Source of the DNA: Cryptomeria japonica
Lineage: Eukaryota > Streptophyta > Pinopsida > Cupressales > Cupressaceae
DNA length: 64,000 nucleotides
Direction: 5' to 3'
Assembly (NCBI RefSeq): GCF_030272615.1
Contig: NC_081413.1
Location: 610,166,709 to 610,230,708 of the forward strand
Position 1 is the first letter of the stretch. Each line of letters begins with the position of its first letter. The notes beneath the pieces are model-generated. The model worked only from the letters and a program-made list of their open reading frames with translations. It ran no database searches and was not told the DNA's origin. The position numbers and the translations under genes are program-made. Below are positions 33,026 to 44,623 of the stretch, one piece after another.

Positions 33026-34690
33026 ATTTGCAAAACCTTCATCAAGTGGTGTGCCTTATAAACCATTCATTATAGAGAAACTTTAGCTTATCCATTGACA
33101 AGTGGGAGGTGTTGATGTGTTTTTTATGCACATGCGAACGTAGAATAAAATACCCAAAAGTATCTTATCCTCTCTTGAACAAAGTTACTCAAATGCTGGA
33201 GATTTGCTTAAGGATCACTTGAGACAAATCGAAGATTCTGGTATGTTGGGTCATGATGTGTGGATAAACATAGTTGGTTGATGTGATTGCTGGTATCACA
33301 AGGGGACTTACGTTGAATTGTCGAATGCTTGAATAGCTGGAACTTGATCATCTGATATTTCAATCTCACGATGCTTTTTGTCCTAAACTAACTTGAATTG
33401 AAAAAAAGGGCAAAAGGTGAAGTGTTAATAAAATCTATTCTAAGGCCTAGACTGTAAGAAGATGGATCCTAGTTTATCCCTTTAACCCTGATTAATTTAT
33501 TTAGAGTGTTTAGTTCCATTTTAATCCTTTCTTTTACAATTAAATATTATTGAAAAATTGTATTATTGTTCCAAATTTTGTGGATATTTAGGAGACACAA
33601 ATAAAATATAAATGTAATCATTCCATATTTTTGTAGGAGATATTGGAATGAGACTAATAGGAAGAGTAGTAAACATGAGTCACAATGAGCACTTTAGAAT
33701 AAATCTAAACATTATAAGGAAGAGTAGCTTGGAAAAATAGAAGCGTAATTTATTTTCCAATATGCAAGATTATTACTTGGGAAAGAATCTTGAAAGAGGA
33801 TTGAAAAGATTCCTTGAGCTAACATTGTCTCACCTATCCAAAATTATGAGGAAGGATTCATTAATGAAATGGTCATTAACAAGATGGAGAGAATAATAAT
33901 TAGGAAGAGATAGATTTCACATGCTACTAGGTGACTAGATTGGAGAGAAACTAGAGGCAAATAATTTAGCTTGGCCATGACACAAAGTCTTAGAATAGAT
34001 GCCAACCTTGGTGAATGGAATGAAAATCCCAAACAATTAATGAGTGGTGAGACAAGTAGAGGCATGCATCTATAAATTTTGTTTTGAATATATATAAAAT
34101 CAAGAAAAAATGGGACTAAAACCAAGGGAAATTCACATGGAAAGGATATTCCACTTGATTATTTGGTATATCATAACTATTTTGACAAATTTTGAAACCA
34201 TTAGAGGTACCTTTTACTTCTGTAGATGAGGCATTCATTCATGTTGAAGTTGTGATAGCTTAATTGCCTCTTTATAGACAACAAATTATCCATACGAATT
34301 ATCATATATACTTGTAACCTCCATCCCAAACCACCTATTTCACTCTTCTTCCTTTGTGTGCCTCTTTTATTCTTCCATTACCTCTTCGCTTACCTAAATT
34401 CAATCCAAAACATAGTGTATATAGCATCAAAAAAATTCCATATTTGATTAATATTATCCACAACATATCGAAAAGACAAATACCACACTTACTGTGTCAT
34501 CAACCAAAAATAATTTACTTACATATTCAAAGAGTTCAATAATGGAGAAACATCCATGTGGTGCTCTACACATGTCCTTGAAGGTTCAAGAAATACTTAT
34601 CCTCTATTGGTCGAAACTTTAAATCACTTTCCATGCATGAAAATAATTGCAACCATACACAATTTCCCACCCAATGGATTCTCTCAAACT
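33026..34690. other. AT-rich intergenic DNA, nothing recognised
   Basis: No supportable gene. 33844-34125 (-) is an open frame without any motif. Confidence 0.45.
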
Positions 34691-34866
34691 AGTTTATTAT
34701 CTTAACATAGGGTCAAGGAAAAGCGGGCCAAAATAGGAATCCAAGTGTCTTAAAAGCCTTCAAGACCATAGTGGTGAGGATTGAATTTCTTTCTTTAGTG
34801 GTATCTTTCTATAGATTAATTAGTTGGGGATTGTATTAGGACCTTTTCCTAATTAAAAAAAATATA
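34691..34866 (+). mobile_element. Short LINE-like 3' end
   Basis: Ends GGGGATTGTATTAGGACC, TTTTCCTAATT and an A-run at about 34855-34866, resembling the LINE tails elsewhere in the window. 5' extent unclear. Confidence 0.35.
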
Positions 34867-35320
34867 TAAAGATTAAATCCCTAAATATTGCATTCATAAT
34901 AGAATAAATTTCTGCAATATTGAGACTATATTCATAATAGATTTATAGTGATGAATAAAGAAATATTTAAGATTATGAAAAAATTGATGTTTTCTTTCTC
35001 CCAACCGTCATTGGATATTGGGCGATCTTTGAGGCATTATGTCAAATAGTTCATGTGCCTTATCTAAGCTTACATATTTTGCATGCATGTGTACCTGGGT
35101 AGTTGCACTACAACATCTATACTCACTAATCACATTTGGTTGGAAGTTTCTAAATCCATTTCAAACATATCTTGTGCATATCCTGCAATCTACGCTAATG
35201 GTGATTGTCTTTAATGGCTTCATTGTGTGCATAATTGATTGGCTCTTCACTCCTAAGACCTTCAAAAGTGTTTACTGGCTTCATTGAGTCCTTTTGTCTT
35301 CCAAATTCACCTGCACCAAC
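34867..35320. other. Intergenic DNA, nothing recognised
   Basis: No motif in the 82-codon frame at 35039-35287. Confidence 0.4.
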
Positions 35321-35324
35321 TTGA

Positions 35325-35475
35325 ATTCTCCTTCAATGCTTGATTGCCTGTTCACTTGGAATTGAATTGATTTTATAACTAAGAGATCACTTGATTTTAT
35401 ATGTCTTGAAAGCATTTTATCCCGATGGCTTTAAATTAAAGTACTTTCTCTTCTATCTGGTATTGGTGGAGTAGA
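35325..35475 (+). pseudogene. DRM methyltransferase SAM-motif fragment, copy 1
   Basis: Last part (35401-35475) reads VLKAFYPDGFKLK then, in the next frame, LSLLSGIGG. This corresponds to the DRM segment LKDLFP.GI..LSLFSGIGGAEVAL that holds SAM-binding motif I. The segment including upstream DNA is directly repeated at 35638-35845. Broken by a frame change and cut after GIGG. Confidence 0.55.
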
Positions 35476-35772
35476 TCCTTTTATGATATGTAAGTTGAGA
35501 ATATTTTATGAAAGGTCCCTAAATGAATACACTTTAAACTGATTTTAATATTCCTTGAAGTGTACAATATGGAAGGTTTGTATTCTTAATCTCCTGCCCA
35601 TTTCTTAATTTAAAAGATGATATCTTTATTAACTTGATTTCTCCTTCAATTCTTGATGAATGCTTGATTGGACGTTCACATGGAATTGAATTGATTTTAT
35701 AATTAAGAGATCACTTGAATTGTAGGTAAACCCCTTCAAATGACATGGTAGGCTTCCTTTTATACCTAATAT

Positions 35773-36003
35773 ATGTCTTGAAAGCATTTTATTGTGATGG
35801 CTTTAAATTAAAGTACTTTCTCTTCTATCTGGTATTGGTGGAGCAGAGGTTGCATTGCATCGTCCTAGGATACATATTTCCGCAGATACAACACAAGTTA
35901 AATGTATCCCAGGTCGATGCAAAGCAACCTCTGCTCTAGAGATCACCAAAAAATAGAGAAAGAACTTTAATTTAATGCCATCAGGATAAAAGTCTTTAAT
36001 CAA
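35773..36003 (+). repeat. Foldback of two inverted DRM motif-I fragments
   Basis: Left arm 35773-35879 (+) and right arm 35900-36003 (reverse complement) share about 105 bp at roughly 80% identity with a loop of about 20 nt. The plus arm reads LLSGIGGAEVALHR and the minus arm reads LKDFYPDGIKL...AEVALHRPGIHL then CVVSAEI, that is the DRM SAM-binding motif I and the following helix. Because both arms are the same exon in opposite directions, any read-through transcript would form a long hairpin matching host DRM mRNA. Paired G-U and mismatch content indicates independent drift of the arms. Confidence 0.75.
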
Positions 36004-36929
36004 GACAGATAAAATTTGAGTTTGATTGCCATCATTTACTTTGCCAAATTATTCACACGTAACTCCTGAATCAATTTCCTACTCACAAGAATTTTATTAT
36101 GTCTCAAATATAGGGAAACGGAAGGCTTCAAATAGTAAACTTGAACATGCAACTAAATCCATTGACTAACCAGAAGAACAAAATTAAGAAACGGTTTGAT
36201 CATCTGAGAGATGTTGTAGACTTGCAACTCACCAGCTAAGTTTTTGCGAGTAAGAATTTTTTTTGTTTTGGTTATGGTTGTGGTGTTTATAGGGAGACAT
36301 TTACAAATTTATATCTATGTTCACTATTTAATGGTTTATAGGTTTGTAATGGTAATTTAATGTTCTTTCATATTTTTGTATATATTCTTTATAATAGCCT
36401 ATTATATTGATTTGTTCTATTATGCATAATGGTGTGGGTCAGACGGCTTTGCCGTCGGTGCATGAAAGCATTGAACGAGTTCTACTTTTAAAAATTACAT
36501 GAAACACTTTTAATTTATTTGATTCAGTGTTATTTGCAAAAAATGATTATCAATGATGTTTCCTTTCTCCAAGAATTGTCTATGACCTTTCTGTTAGATA
36601 ATATGTAACATTGAATGACTAAATCTTTTCATTACAAATGCTTATTTTATTTAATTATTATCTCAGCGTGAATTAAAATTTATATCTATACGGAAGTAGA
36701 ACATACAAGTTCAAGAGTCATGTGCAAGCAAATTTCCTAAAAGAAAGCAAGCAGGCATTATCTTGAATGACATGGAAACAAGCTCATCAACTGCCTAGAA
36801 GAGAGCAATTGGAGAATGGCAGAGGAAAGTGTTTAAGGGTGATAAATAGATAGATAGTATGCAATACAAACAAACAATGTCTGGAGTGTCTGATGTGACA
36901 TCTCTAATTTATGTCTGGAGGGTCTAATT
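36004..36929. other. AT-rich intergenic DNA
   Basis: No gene. A small hairpin GACGGCTTTGCCGTC lies at about 36440-36454. The last 60 bp lead into the DRM fragment. Confidence 0.4.
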
Positions 36930-37565
36930 GGTTTTGGAGTTCCTGCGAAACCTATTGGGCCACACTTGGAGGAAATCAATGTGTTCATGCAAGGAGCACC
37001 TTTTTTCTATTGTGAGAATGATACTTTTGCACCTAGGGATATTTGGAAGTCAATATCCAAAAATTTCTATAGTGTGGAACAAGAGTTGGCGGACTCGAAG
37101 TATAATTGTCAGCTTTCAGAAGACCAAGAGGTTATGTACACAATCTCCCAATAGAAGAGCGATTTCAAGAATTACCTCTCCCCCCCATGACTATTCAGGA
37201 AGCACTTCCTCAAACAAAGGACTATTGGCCTCCATGGGATCAAAGAAAAAAATTAAAGCATAGACTCTAGACGATGTGGTGGTGTCCTCCGTGAAGAACT
37301 CTACACTATAATTGAAAATTCACAAGGGAAACAACAAGATAGTGAAGAGAAATACAATCTTGAAAAGTGGGAAGAATGGATCTTGGTTTGGGTGGGGCCA
37401 AGTCAGGTGGCTCCTCTAGAGGTTGATGAGATAGAAATCTTATTAGGATTTGAAAAAGATCACACTCGTGGAACTTCGTGTGCGAGTGATCGATTGTGGT
37501 GTTTGGGTAATGCATTCCAAATAGATACAGTTGCATTCCAAATAGATACAGTTGCATGCCATCAA
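36930..37565 (+). pseudogene. DRM2-like: DRM-type de novo DNA methyltransferase fragment
   Basis: Reads GFGVPAKPIGPHLEEINVF, GAPFFYCEND.APRDIWKSIS, then in other frames PPMTIQEALPQTKDYWPPWD, CGGVLREEL and EEWILVWVGPSQVAPLEVDE, ILLGFEKDHTRG and LGNAFQIDTVA. These are the conserved blocks of plant DRM (rearranged cytosine-5 methyltransferase of RNA-directed DNA methylation) just before SAM motif I. A stop at 37152, frameshifts and a tandem 21-bp duplication (FQIDTVA twice, 37522-37563) inactivate it. No introns are visible within the segment, which would fit a processed copy or one long exon. It ends where transposase A begins. Confidence 0.8.
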
Positions 37566-40001
37566 GACTGTACAAAAACAAGCCAACGCTCGTGTCCATG
37601 GTCCATGTAATTGCATCTGAGCTGAGAAATGAATGCATCTTTTAAGAATCTTTAATTGTTTGACAATCCAATCTGTATCCCACTGTGCCCTCCTCAACCA
37701 GCCAAAATAATTTGGTCACTGCTAAATCAAGAGTACCTCCATGTGGCAATGCTAAACTACACTAATCAACAATAGAACGTGCATTAGAGAAATTTGCACT
37801 TGAAATCCTCAATTTCTCCTTAGCTAGAGCTCTCTTCAAACATGCACCTACTCCATCATGCTCCCCCTTCCCATGCCCTGCCTAAAAAAACACCAAGTAT
37901 GAGGTTTACACCTCTCTACATGCATTCTACTCAGCCAATAAAACATATGGGCATTCTTGAATTGACCCGTACAATTATCTGACCATATGATATGTCGATC
38001 AATTGCAATATCTTTCTCATGCAAGAACTCAAAAAAATTCTCGAAAGAATGTTGCACATACTCGGAGGAGTATAAAAATGTCACTCCCTGATTATCTTCC
38101 TATCCTCTTTTGTACTATCAGGAGAATGCCTATATGTAATGTGAACAAAAATAGCAATTTGGATTGAATTGTAATACTGAGACAATACCTCATTCTGTGG
38201 TTGCAATGTATAGTTCTCTACAAAATCAACCACCGATACAATAGTGCCAATCGGGAAAGAGTTCTTACACATCTTGAACTGTTGATCCAACCACTGAGAC
38301 CTATAGGTGTGCATTGCATACTTGTAGAAAATATATTCCTTAAAATCCAAAACAAAATCAGAAACACTCACTTCTCTTGAGACTAATTTGCATCTAGAAC
38401 CTTCACCTTTGCTCTTTAAAGTATATTTCATTGTCTCATATATTTTTTTCTCAACATAATTCTTTCCAAACTTGTGTTCGCTGCCCACATGAAAACATGA
38501 AACAAACTTTGACAACTCACCACATTGTAAGCACTTCTCATTCAAACAATCATTTCATTAGAAACAGCAGCCATCATCTCTAGGGCATAAAAATAGATCT
38601 TGCAAGTCTCTTGATGATCTCGGAAATAGCATTGCACCACACTCCTACAACATCTCATTAGTATGCATTGTAGAATGAATATGGCATAAAAGTTCATGGT
38701 ACATTGAAAATTCCACATGGTACTTGCAACAACAAGTATTATGAATCTTAAGATGTATTCAATAAAATGGCTTCAAAGATTCAAAGGTCCTTTGTGATAT
38801 TTGCATAGTTGGATGTACTTCACAAATTTTTTTGTACAACATTGTTTGGCTTGATTCCAATAAATGTTTGGGATGCGGTGTGCGGTCTTGATTGCCGATT
38901 CTTAATTTCAAAACATCCTTTACATTGGGTGATACTCTAGAATTAGAGTGCCAAAATTGTTGAATCTCCTCCTTCACATTGTCAGTCAACTTTCTATCAA
39001 CACGTGGAAGCCTCCCACCAAAAGCCCATGTATCATGTTGAAGTGGATTGTCAAGTCTTTATCTTCGTGCAAGTGCTCTATCCAAAGTTTTATGGTTTAT
39101 GTTCAAATCAACATAAGCTTGTCTCATTTGACAAGCCTTCCTCAATTGATGGCTTACTAAGGAGGTTGTAATCACTCTTCGAGCGACTCTCTTATCTCTT
39201 TCCTTGGTATTCTTTCCAATAGAATTGAGACCATCAAATATAATTTCTCTGCATCTTCTTGTTCATACAAATCTTAAATTTGTTTAGCAATGGTCTCATC
39301 TTTATCATCTTTAGCAATTGAACAAAAAGTTGGCATTTCTCGGTCAATGTCTTATTGCTAAAATTTTGGTCAAAAATTTGTGTAGCCCACAATCGAATGG
39401 TTCTTGTTGACCTCTTACCTTCAAGATTCTCAATAATGTTCTCATCAGTATCAAGTAACCATTTTGGGGTTCTTGAAGGTCTTGGATTTGGAATTTGTCT
39501 TTCATCTAGATGAGAGGGTCTTCTTTTCTGAAGTAATTAGCTAGGTGTTACATATTGTTCACTTGGTTGAGAAATTCCACCGTCAATGTCAAAGTTTTCC
39601 ACATTATCACCTCCAATGTCAAAATTTTCCACATGTTCACCTCCTATGTCAAATTTTTCTATATTTTCACCTCCAATGTCAAAGTTTTTCATATTTACAC
39701 CAAAATTATGGACACCTTCATTGTCAACTCCTAAATTTTCACTTTCCATTCTCACGACATGTTGAGAATTTTCATTATCACTTTCAACATTTTCACTTTC
39801 AAAATCTACATTTTCATTTTCAATAACTTGTTCAATATTTTCAAATTCAACTTCCTCTTCACTTGAAGTAACATTAGCAATATTTAACATACCTTGTCTT
39901 CTCCTCCTATGAGCTTCTCTATCTCTTTCTCTATACAATTCAATTTGGTCATTTGAAAGCTTTCTTTCGCATTTAGACTTCCGACGACTACTAATCCCCA
40001 T
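37560..40001 (-). pseudogene. Element A transposase, decayed homologue of B's
   Basis: Same order as element B's protein with many stops and shifts: basic start MGISSRRKSKCERKL; an acidic linker with four near-identical FDIGGExVEN repeats (about 39570-39690); RLPRVDRKLTDNVKEEI, SRVSPNVKDVLKLRIG; TCCCKYHVEFSM; CGELSKFVSCFHVGSEHKFG; HTYRSQWLDQQFKMCKNSF, ENYTLQPQNEVLSQYY; IWSDNCTGQFKNAHMFYWL; GHGKGEHDGVGACLKRAL; and a C-terminal MHSFLSS..WTRALACFCTVLMAC. The final WVDKW.. tail is missing, replaced at about 37560 by the DRM fragment. Identity to B looks near 50% in the core. Confidence 0.75.
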
Positions 40002-40184
40002 TTACCTCCACAAAGATGCTCCTAAATGATTGACAATGTAAGGTTTGACTTCAAGAATCTCTCAAAAGCACAAATTTGTTTCAACTTGTCTGAAAACCCG
40101 TGATTGTCAACAGAAAATAGAATGTGGAGAATGTGGGCTGTTGGAATCCACAAAATGGCCCACAAGGCTCTTTTTTATTTACAA
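40002..40184. other. Upstream region of transposase A
   Basis: Short leader between transposase start and palindromes; no further element recognised. Confidence 0.4.
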
Positions 40185-40335
40185 AAATCGGATATCTGAT
40201 ATAATTAGATATCGGATTATATCGGATATTCAATTTTAATGCAAAAATTTGTGGTCCCCAAAAAAATTCTCGTTGCCACTTTTTTTTTACTATTGCCACA
40301 TTAATGGTAGTGGCAGAAATCGGATATCTGATTTT
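40185..40335. promoter_or_regulatory. Element A right palindrome cluster I
   Basis: Four copies: AATCGGATATCTGAT, ATTAGATATCGGATT, TATCGGATATTCAATT (40185-40236) and AATCGGATATCTGATT (40317-40335). Same consensus as the left cluster, directly upstream of the transposase. Confidence 0.75.
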
Positions 40336-40353
40336 AGTACTCATATTTTAGAG

Positions 40354-40387
40354 AGAGAGATTAGGGGAGAGAGGGGGGAGGGGGAGG

Positions 40388-40450
<63 letters not shown>

Positions 40451-40770
40451 GGAGAGATTAGGGGAGAGGGACATAGAGAGAGAGATTAGGGGGAGAGAGA
40501 GAGAGAGAGGGAGAGAGACTAGGGGAGACAGAGAGAGAGATTAGGGGAGAGAGGTAGGAGGGGGTAGGGGGAGAAAGAGATTAGGGGACATAGAGAGAGA
40601 GATTAGCGAGAGAATGGGCAGGGGGAGAGAGATTAGAGGAGAGGGAGAGAGAGAGATTAGGGGAAAGGGGGAGAGAGGGAAATATTAGGGGAGAGGAAGA
40701 GAGAGAGAGAGATTAGGGGAGAGGGAGAGAGAGAGAGACTAGGGGAGAGGGAGAGATTAGGGGAGAGGGG
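40354..40770 (+). repeat. (GA)n microsatellite with GATTAGGGGA interruptions
   Basis: GA runs punctuated by AGATTAGGGGAGAGG. Its reverse complement type (CCCCTAATCTCTCT) flanks the other side of the array at 43777-43950, so the array sits inside inverted microsatellite arms. Confidence 0.95.
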
Positions 40771-43700
40771 TAATATGACCCCTTAGGACCCATAACGACC
40801 CAATATGGTGTCATAAGGGGTCATATTATGTTCTAAGGGGTCATATGGTGTCTTAAAGGGGTCATATCACACAATATGACCCCTTAGGACACAATATGGC
40901 CCTTTACAATGATACGATGTCATTATGGGTCATATGACCCCTTATGACCCCTTATGACACCATATGGTGTCGTTAGAGGTCGTATGGTGTCCTAAGAGGT
41001 CATGGGATACTATATGAACCCTAAGAACAACATATGACCCCTTATGACACCATATTGGGTTATTATAGGTCATATTGTGTCCTAAGGGGTCATATGGTGT
41101 CTTAAAGGGCTCATTTCACACAATATGACCCATAACAACACAATTTGGTGTCATAAGGGGTTATATAAATTGTGTCGTAAGGGATCATATGGTGTCCAAA
41201 GGGGTCGTAGGATACAATATGACCCTTAGGACACATAATGACCCAATATGGTGTTATAAGGGGTCATATATTGTCCTTAGGGGTCATATGGTATCCCATG
41301 ACTCCTTAGGAAACCATACGATCCTTAACGACACCATATGGTGTCATAAGGGGTCATATGACCTATAACGACACCGTATCAAGTCGTAAAGGGTCATAAT
41401 GTGTCCTAAGGGGTCATAGGACACAATATGACCCCTTAGGACACAATATGACCCATAACAACATAATTTGGTATCGTAAGGGGTCATATGGTGTCCTAAG
41501 GGGTTGTAGGACACAATATGACTCCTTAGGACACTATAAGACCCATAACGACCCAATATGGTGTCATAAGGGTTCATATGTTGTCCTTTGGGGTCATATG
41601 GTATCCCATGACCCCTTAGGACACTATAGAACCCCTCACGACACCATATGGTGTTATAAGGGGTCATATGACCCATAACAACATCATATAGAGTTGTAAA
41701 GGGTCATGTTGTGTCCTAAGGGGTCATATGGTGTCTTAAAGGGGTCGTATGACACAATATGACCCCTTAGGATACAATATGACCAATAAAGACACAATTT
41801 GGTATCGTAAGGGGTCATATGATGTCCTAAGGGGTCGTAGGACACAATATGACCCCTTAATACACCATATGACCCATAACGACCCAATATGGTGTCATAA
41901 GGGTTCATATGTTGTCCTTAGGGGTCATATGGTATCCCATGAGCCCTTAGGACACTATAGAACCCCTCACGATATGATATGGTGTCGTAAGGGGTCATAT
42001 GACCCATAACGACATCATATAGAGTTGTAAAGGGTCATATTGTGTCCTAAGGGGTCATATGGTGTCTTTAAGGAGTCGTATGACACAATATGACCCCTTA
42101 GGATATAATATGACCAATAACGACACAATTTGGTGTCGTAAGGGGTCATATGGTGTCCTAAGGGGTCGTAGGACACAATATGACCCCTTAAGACACCATA
42201 GGACCCATAACAACCCAATATGGTGTCATAAGGGGTCATAGGTTGTCCTTAGGGGTCATATGGTTTCCCATGACTCCTTAGGACACCACACGACCCCTAA
42301 CGACACCATATGGTGTCATAAGGGGTCATATGACCAATAACGACACTGTATAGAGTTGTAAAGGGTCAGATTATGTCCTAAGGGGTCATATGGTATCTTA
42401 AAGGGGTCATATGGCAGAATATGACCCATAACAACACAATTTGGTGTCATAAGGGATCATATGGTGTTCTAAGGGGTCGTAGGACACAATATGACCCCTT
42501 AGGACACTATAGAACCCATAACAACCCAATATGGTGTCAGAAGGTGTCATATGTTGTCCTTAGGGGTCATATGGTATCCCATGACCCCTTAGGACACCAT
42601 ACGACCCCTAACGACTCCATATGGTGTCATAAGGGGTCATATGACCCATAACAACATCGTATAGAGTTGTAATGGGTCATATTGTGTTCTAAGGGGTCAT
42701 ATGGTGTCTTAAAGGGGTCATATGACACAATATGACCCCTTAGGACACAATATGACCCCTAAGGACACAATTTGGTATTGTAAGGGGTCATATGGTGTCG
42801 TAAGGGGTCGTAGGACACAATATGACCCCTTAGGACACCATAGGGCCCATAAAAATCCAATATGGTGTCATAAGGGGTCATATGTTGTCCTTAGGGGTCA
42901 TATGGTATCCCATGACCCCTTAGGACACCACAGGACCCCTAACGACACCATATAGTCATAAGAGGTCATATGACCCATAACGACACTGTATAGAGTCGTA
43001 AAGGGTCATATTATGCCCTAAGGGGTCATATGGTGTCTTAAAGAGGTCATATGACATAATATTACCCCTTAGGACACAATATGACCCATAAAGACATAAT
43101 TTAGTGTCGTAAGAGATCATATGGTGTCCTAAGGGGTCGTAAGACACAATATGACCCCTTAGGATACCATATGACCCATAATGACCCAATATAGTGTCAT
43201 AAGGGGTCATATGTTGTCCTTAGGGGTCATATGGTATCCCATGACCCCTTAGGACACCATACGACCCGTAACAACACCATATGGTGTCATAAAGGGTCAT
43301 ATGACCCATAATGACATTGTATAGAGTCATAAAGGGTCATATTGTGTCCTAAGGGGTCATATGATGTCTTAAAGGGGTCATATGACACAATATGACCCCT
43401 TGGGACACAATATGACCCATAACAACACAATTTGGTTTTGTAAGGGGTCATATGGTGTCCTAAGGGGTTGTAGGACATAATATGACCCTTTAGGACACCA
43501 TAGGACCCATAACGATCAAATATGGTATCATAAGGGGTCATATGTTGTCCTTAGGGGTCATATGGTATCCCATGACCCCTTAGGACACCATATGACCTCT
43601 AATGACACCATATGGTGTCATTATGGTTCATAGTGTGTCATAAGGTGGCAAGATGAACTATTATTACAATATAAAAAGTAGTGCCAGTATTGCTTACAAA

Positions 43701-43776
43701 AATTTGACACCTACGGGGTTATATGGTGTCCTAAGGGGTCACATGACACAATATAACCCCTTAGGACACAATATGA
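40771..43776. repeat. 3-kb array of palindromic short repeats, about 330-bp higher order
   Basis: Built from variants of GGGGTCATATGGTGTCCTAA and its complement, with dyads such as GGGTCATATGACCC and TGACACCATATGGTGTCA. The landmark CGACCCAATATGG recurs at about 40798, 41233, 41550, 41879, 42211, 42523, 42850, 43182 and 43515, giving a period near 330 bp over most of the array. Long ORFs on both strands (SYGVLRGH, PYDTI-type repeats) follow from the repeat and are not genes. There is no CRISPR-like spacer structure. Confidence 0.9.
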
Positions 43777-43892
43777 CCCTCTCTCTCTCTCTCTCTCTCT
43801 CCCTTCACCCTCCCTCTCTCTCTCCCCACTCCCCCCTCTCCCCTAATCTATCTCTCTCCCTTACCCCTCTCTCTCTCTCTCTCCATCTCCCC

Positions 43893-43923
<31 letters not shown>

Positions 43924-44059
43924 CCCACTCCCCCCTCTCCCTCTCCCTAATATCATATACTAATTTATTTATAAATTAATATATTGTATATTAATATATT
44001 ATATATTAATAAACAATAGATTAATTATGTGTAAATTTAGTTATTGAATTTACTTATTA
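43777..44059. repeat. (CT)n microsatellite then AT-rich tract
   Basis: 43777-43950 is CT-rich with CCCCTAATCTCTCT words, the inverted partner of 40354-40770. 43951-44059 is AT-rich, as in B's right end. Confidence 0.85.
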
Positions 44060-44096
44060 AAATCAGATATTCGATTGTATCGGATATTCGATTTTT
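44060..44096. promoter_or_regulatory. Element A right palindrome cluster II
   Basis: Two copies, AATCAGATATTCGATT and TATCGGATATTCGATT. It is the outermost A-type cluster on the right. Confidence 0.7.
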
Positions 44097-44623
44097 GTTG
44101 TACAAATTTCAAATTTGAAATTTCGGCTCAGGTTTGCTTTGGGATTTGGCTTGGAAGTGACAAGCCTAGAAAGTCAATTGAAAAAACGTGTTTTTCAATA
44201 TTCCTTGATTTTCCAGACTTTACACTGGTGGTTGACGACTTTTTATATAGCAAAAAATGATAAAACGAAAAGGGTTTTTTTAAGGATGTTCTCAACTTTC
44301 CAACAATATAAGGCTTTTCTTATTTTGACTTTAATAAATAATCATTATTTATTTTCTAATTGAATTCTGACAAAAGTCCTGATTGATAGACTGATTGAAA
44401 AACACTCATAACTTCCAAACGGTATAACATTTTTTGAATCTGAAACATGCGTCACATCTTATGCTTTGTCTACTATAGGGAAAAATTTTAAAAAATGACT
44501 TTCATGAGGTTTTGACCAAGTTAAGGTGGTCAGACGTAGGAGTTTCTGAATTTTTGAAAAGATGTATGTAGTAAAAAATTCATAAATAATTATTTACTTT
44601 ATAAAAAATTATAAAAAAATATG
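44097..44623. other. Element A right subterminal DNA
   Basis: Non-coding. With 45446-45740 it forms the right end of A once the LTR between them is removed. Confidence 0.4.

Noticed and set aside
36440-36454. Short hairpin GACGGCTTTGCCGTC as a terminator or tRNA piece
   Set aside because: No neighbouring gene or tRNA arms; isolated stem-loop expected by chance.
37306-37640. Minus-strand 110-codon ORF over the DRM fragment
   Set aside because: Shadow of the DRM coding sequence except for its end near 37565-37640, which is the true transposase A tail in another context.
41344-43541. Set of 74-110 codon ORFs with repeats of SYGVLRGH and YDPLGH
   Set aside because: Products of the 330-bp palindromic satellite read on both strands; the peptide repeats mirror the DNA repeat and show no independent conservation.
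40771-43776. CRISPR-like look of the regularly repeated array
   Set aside because: No spacers of unique sequence; the units are palindromic, vary continuously and lie in plant nuclear DNA.
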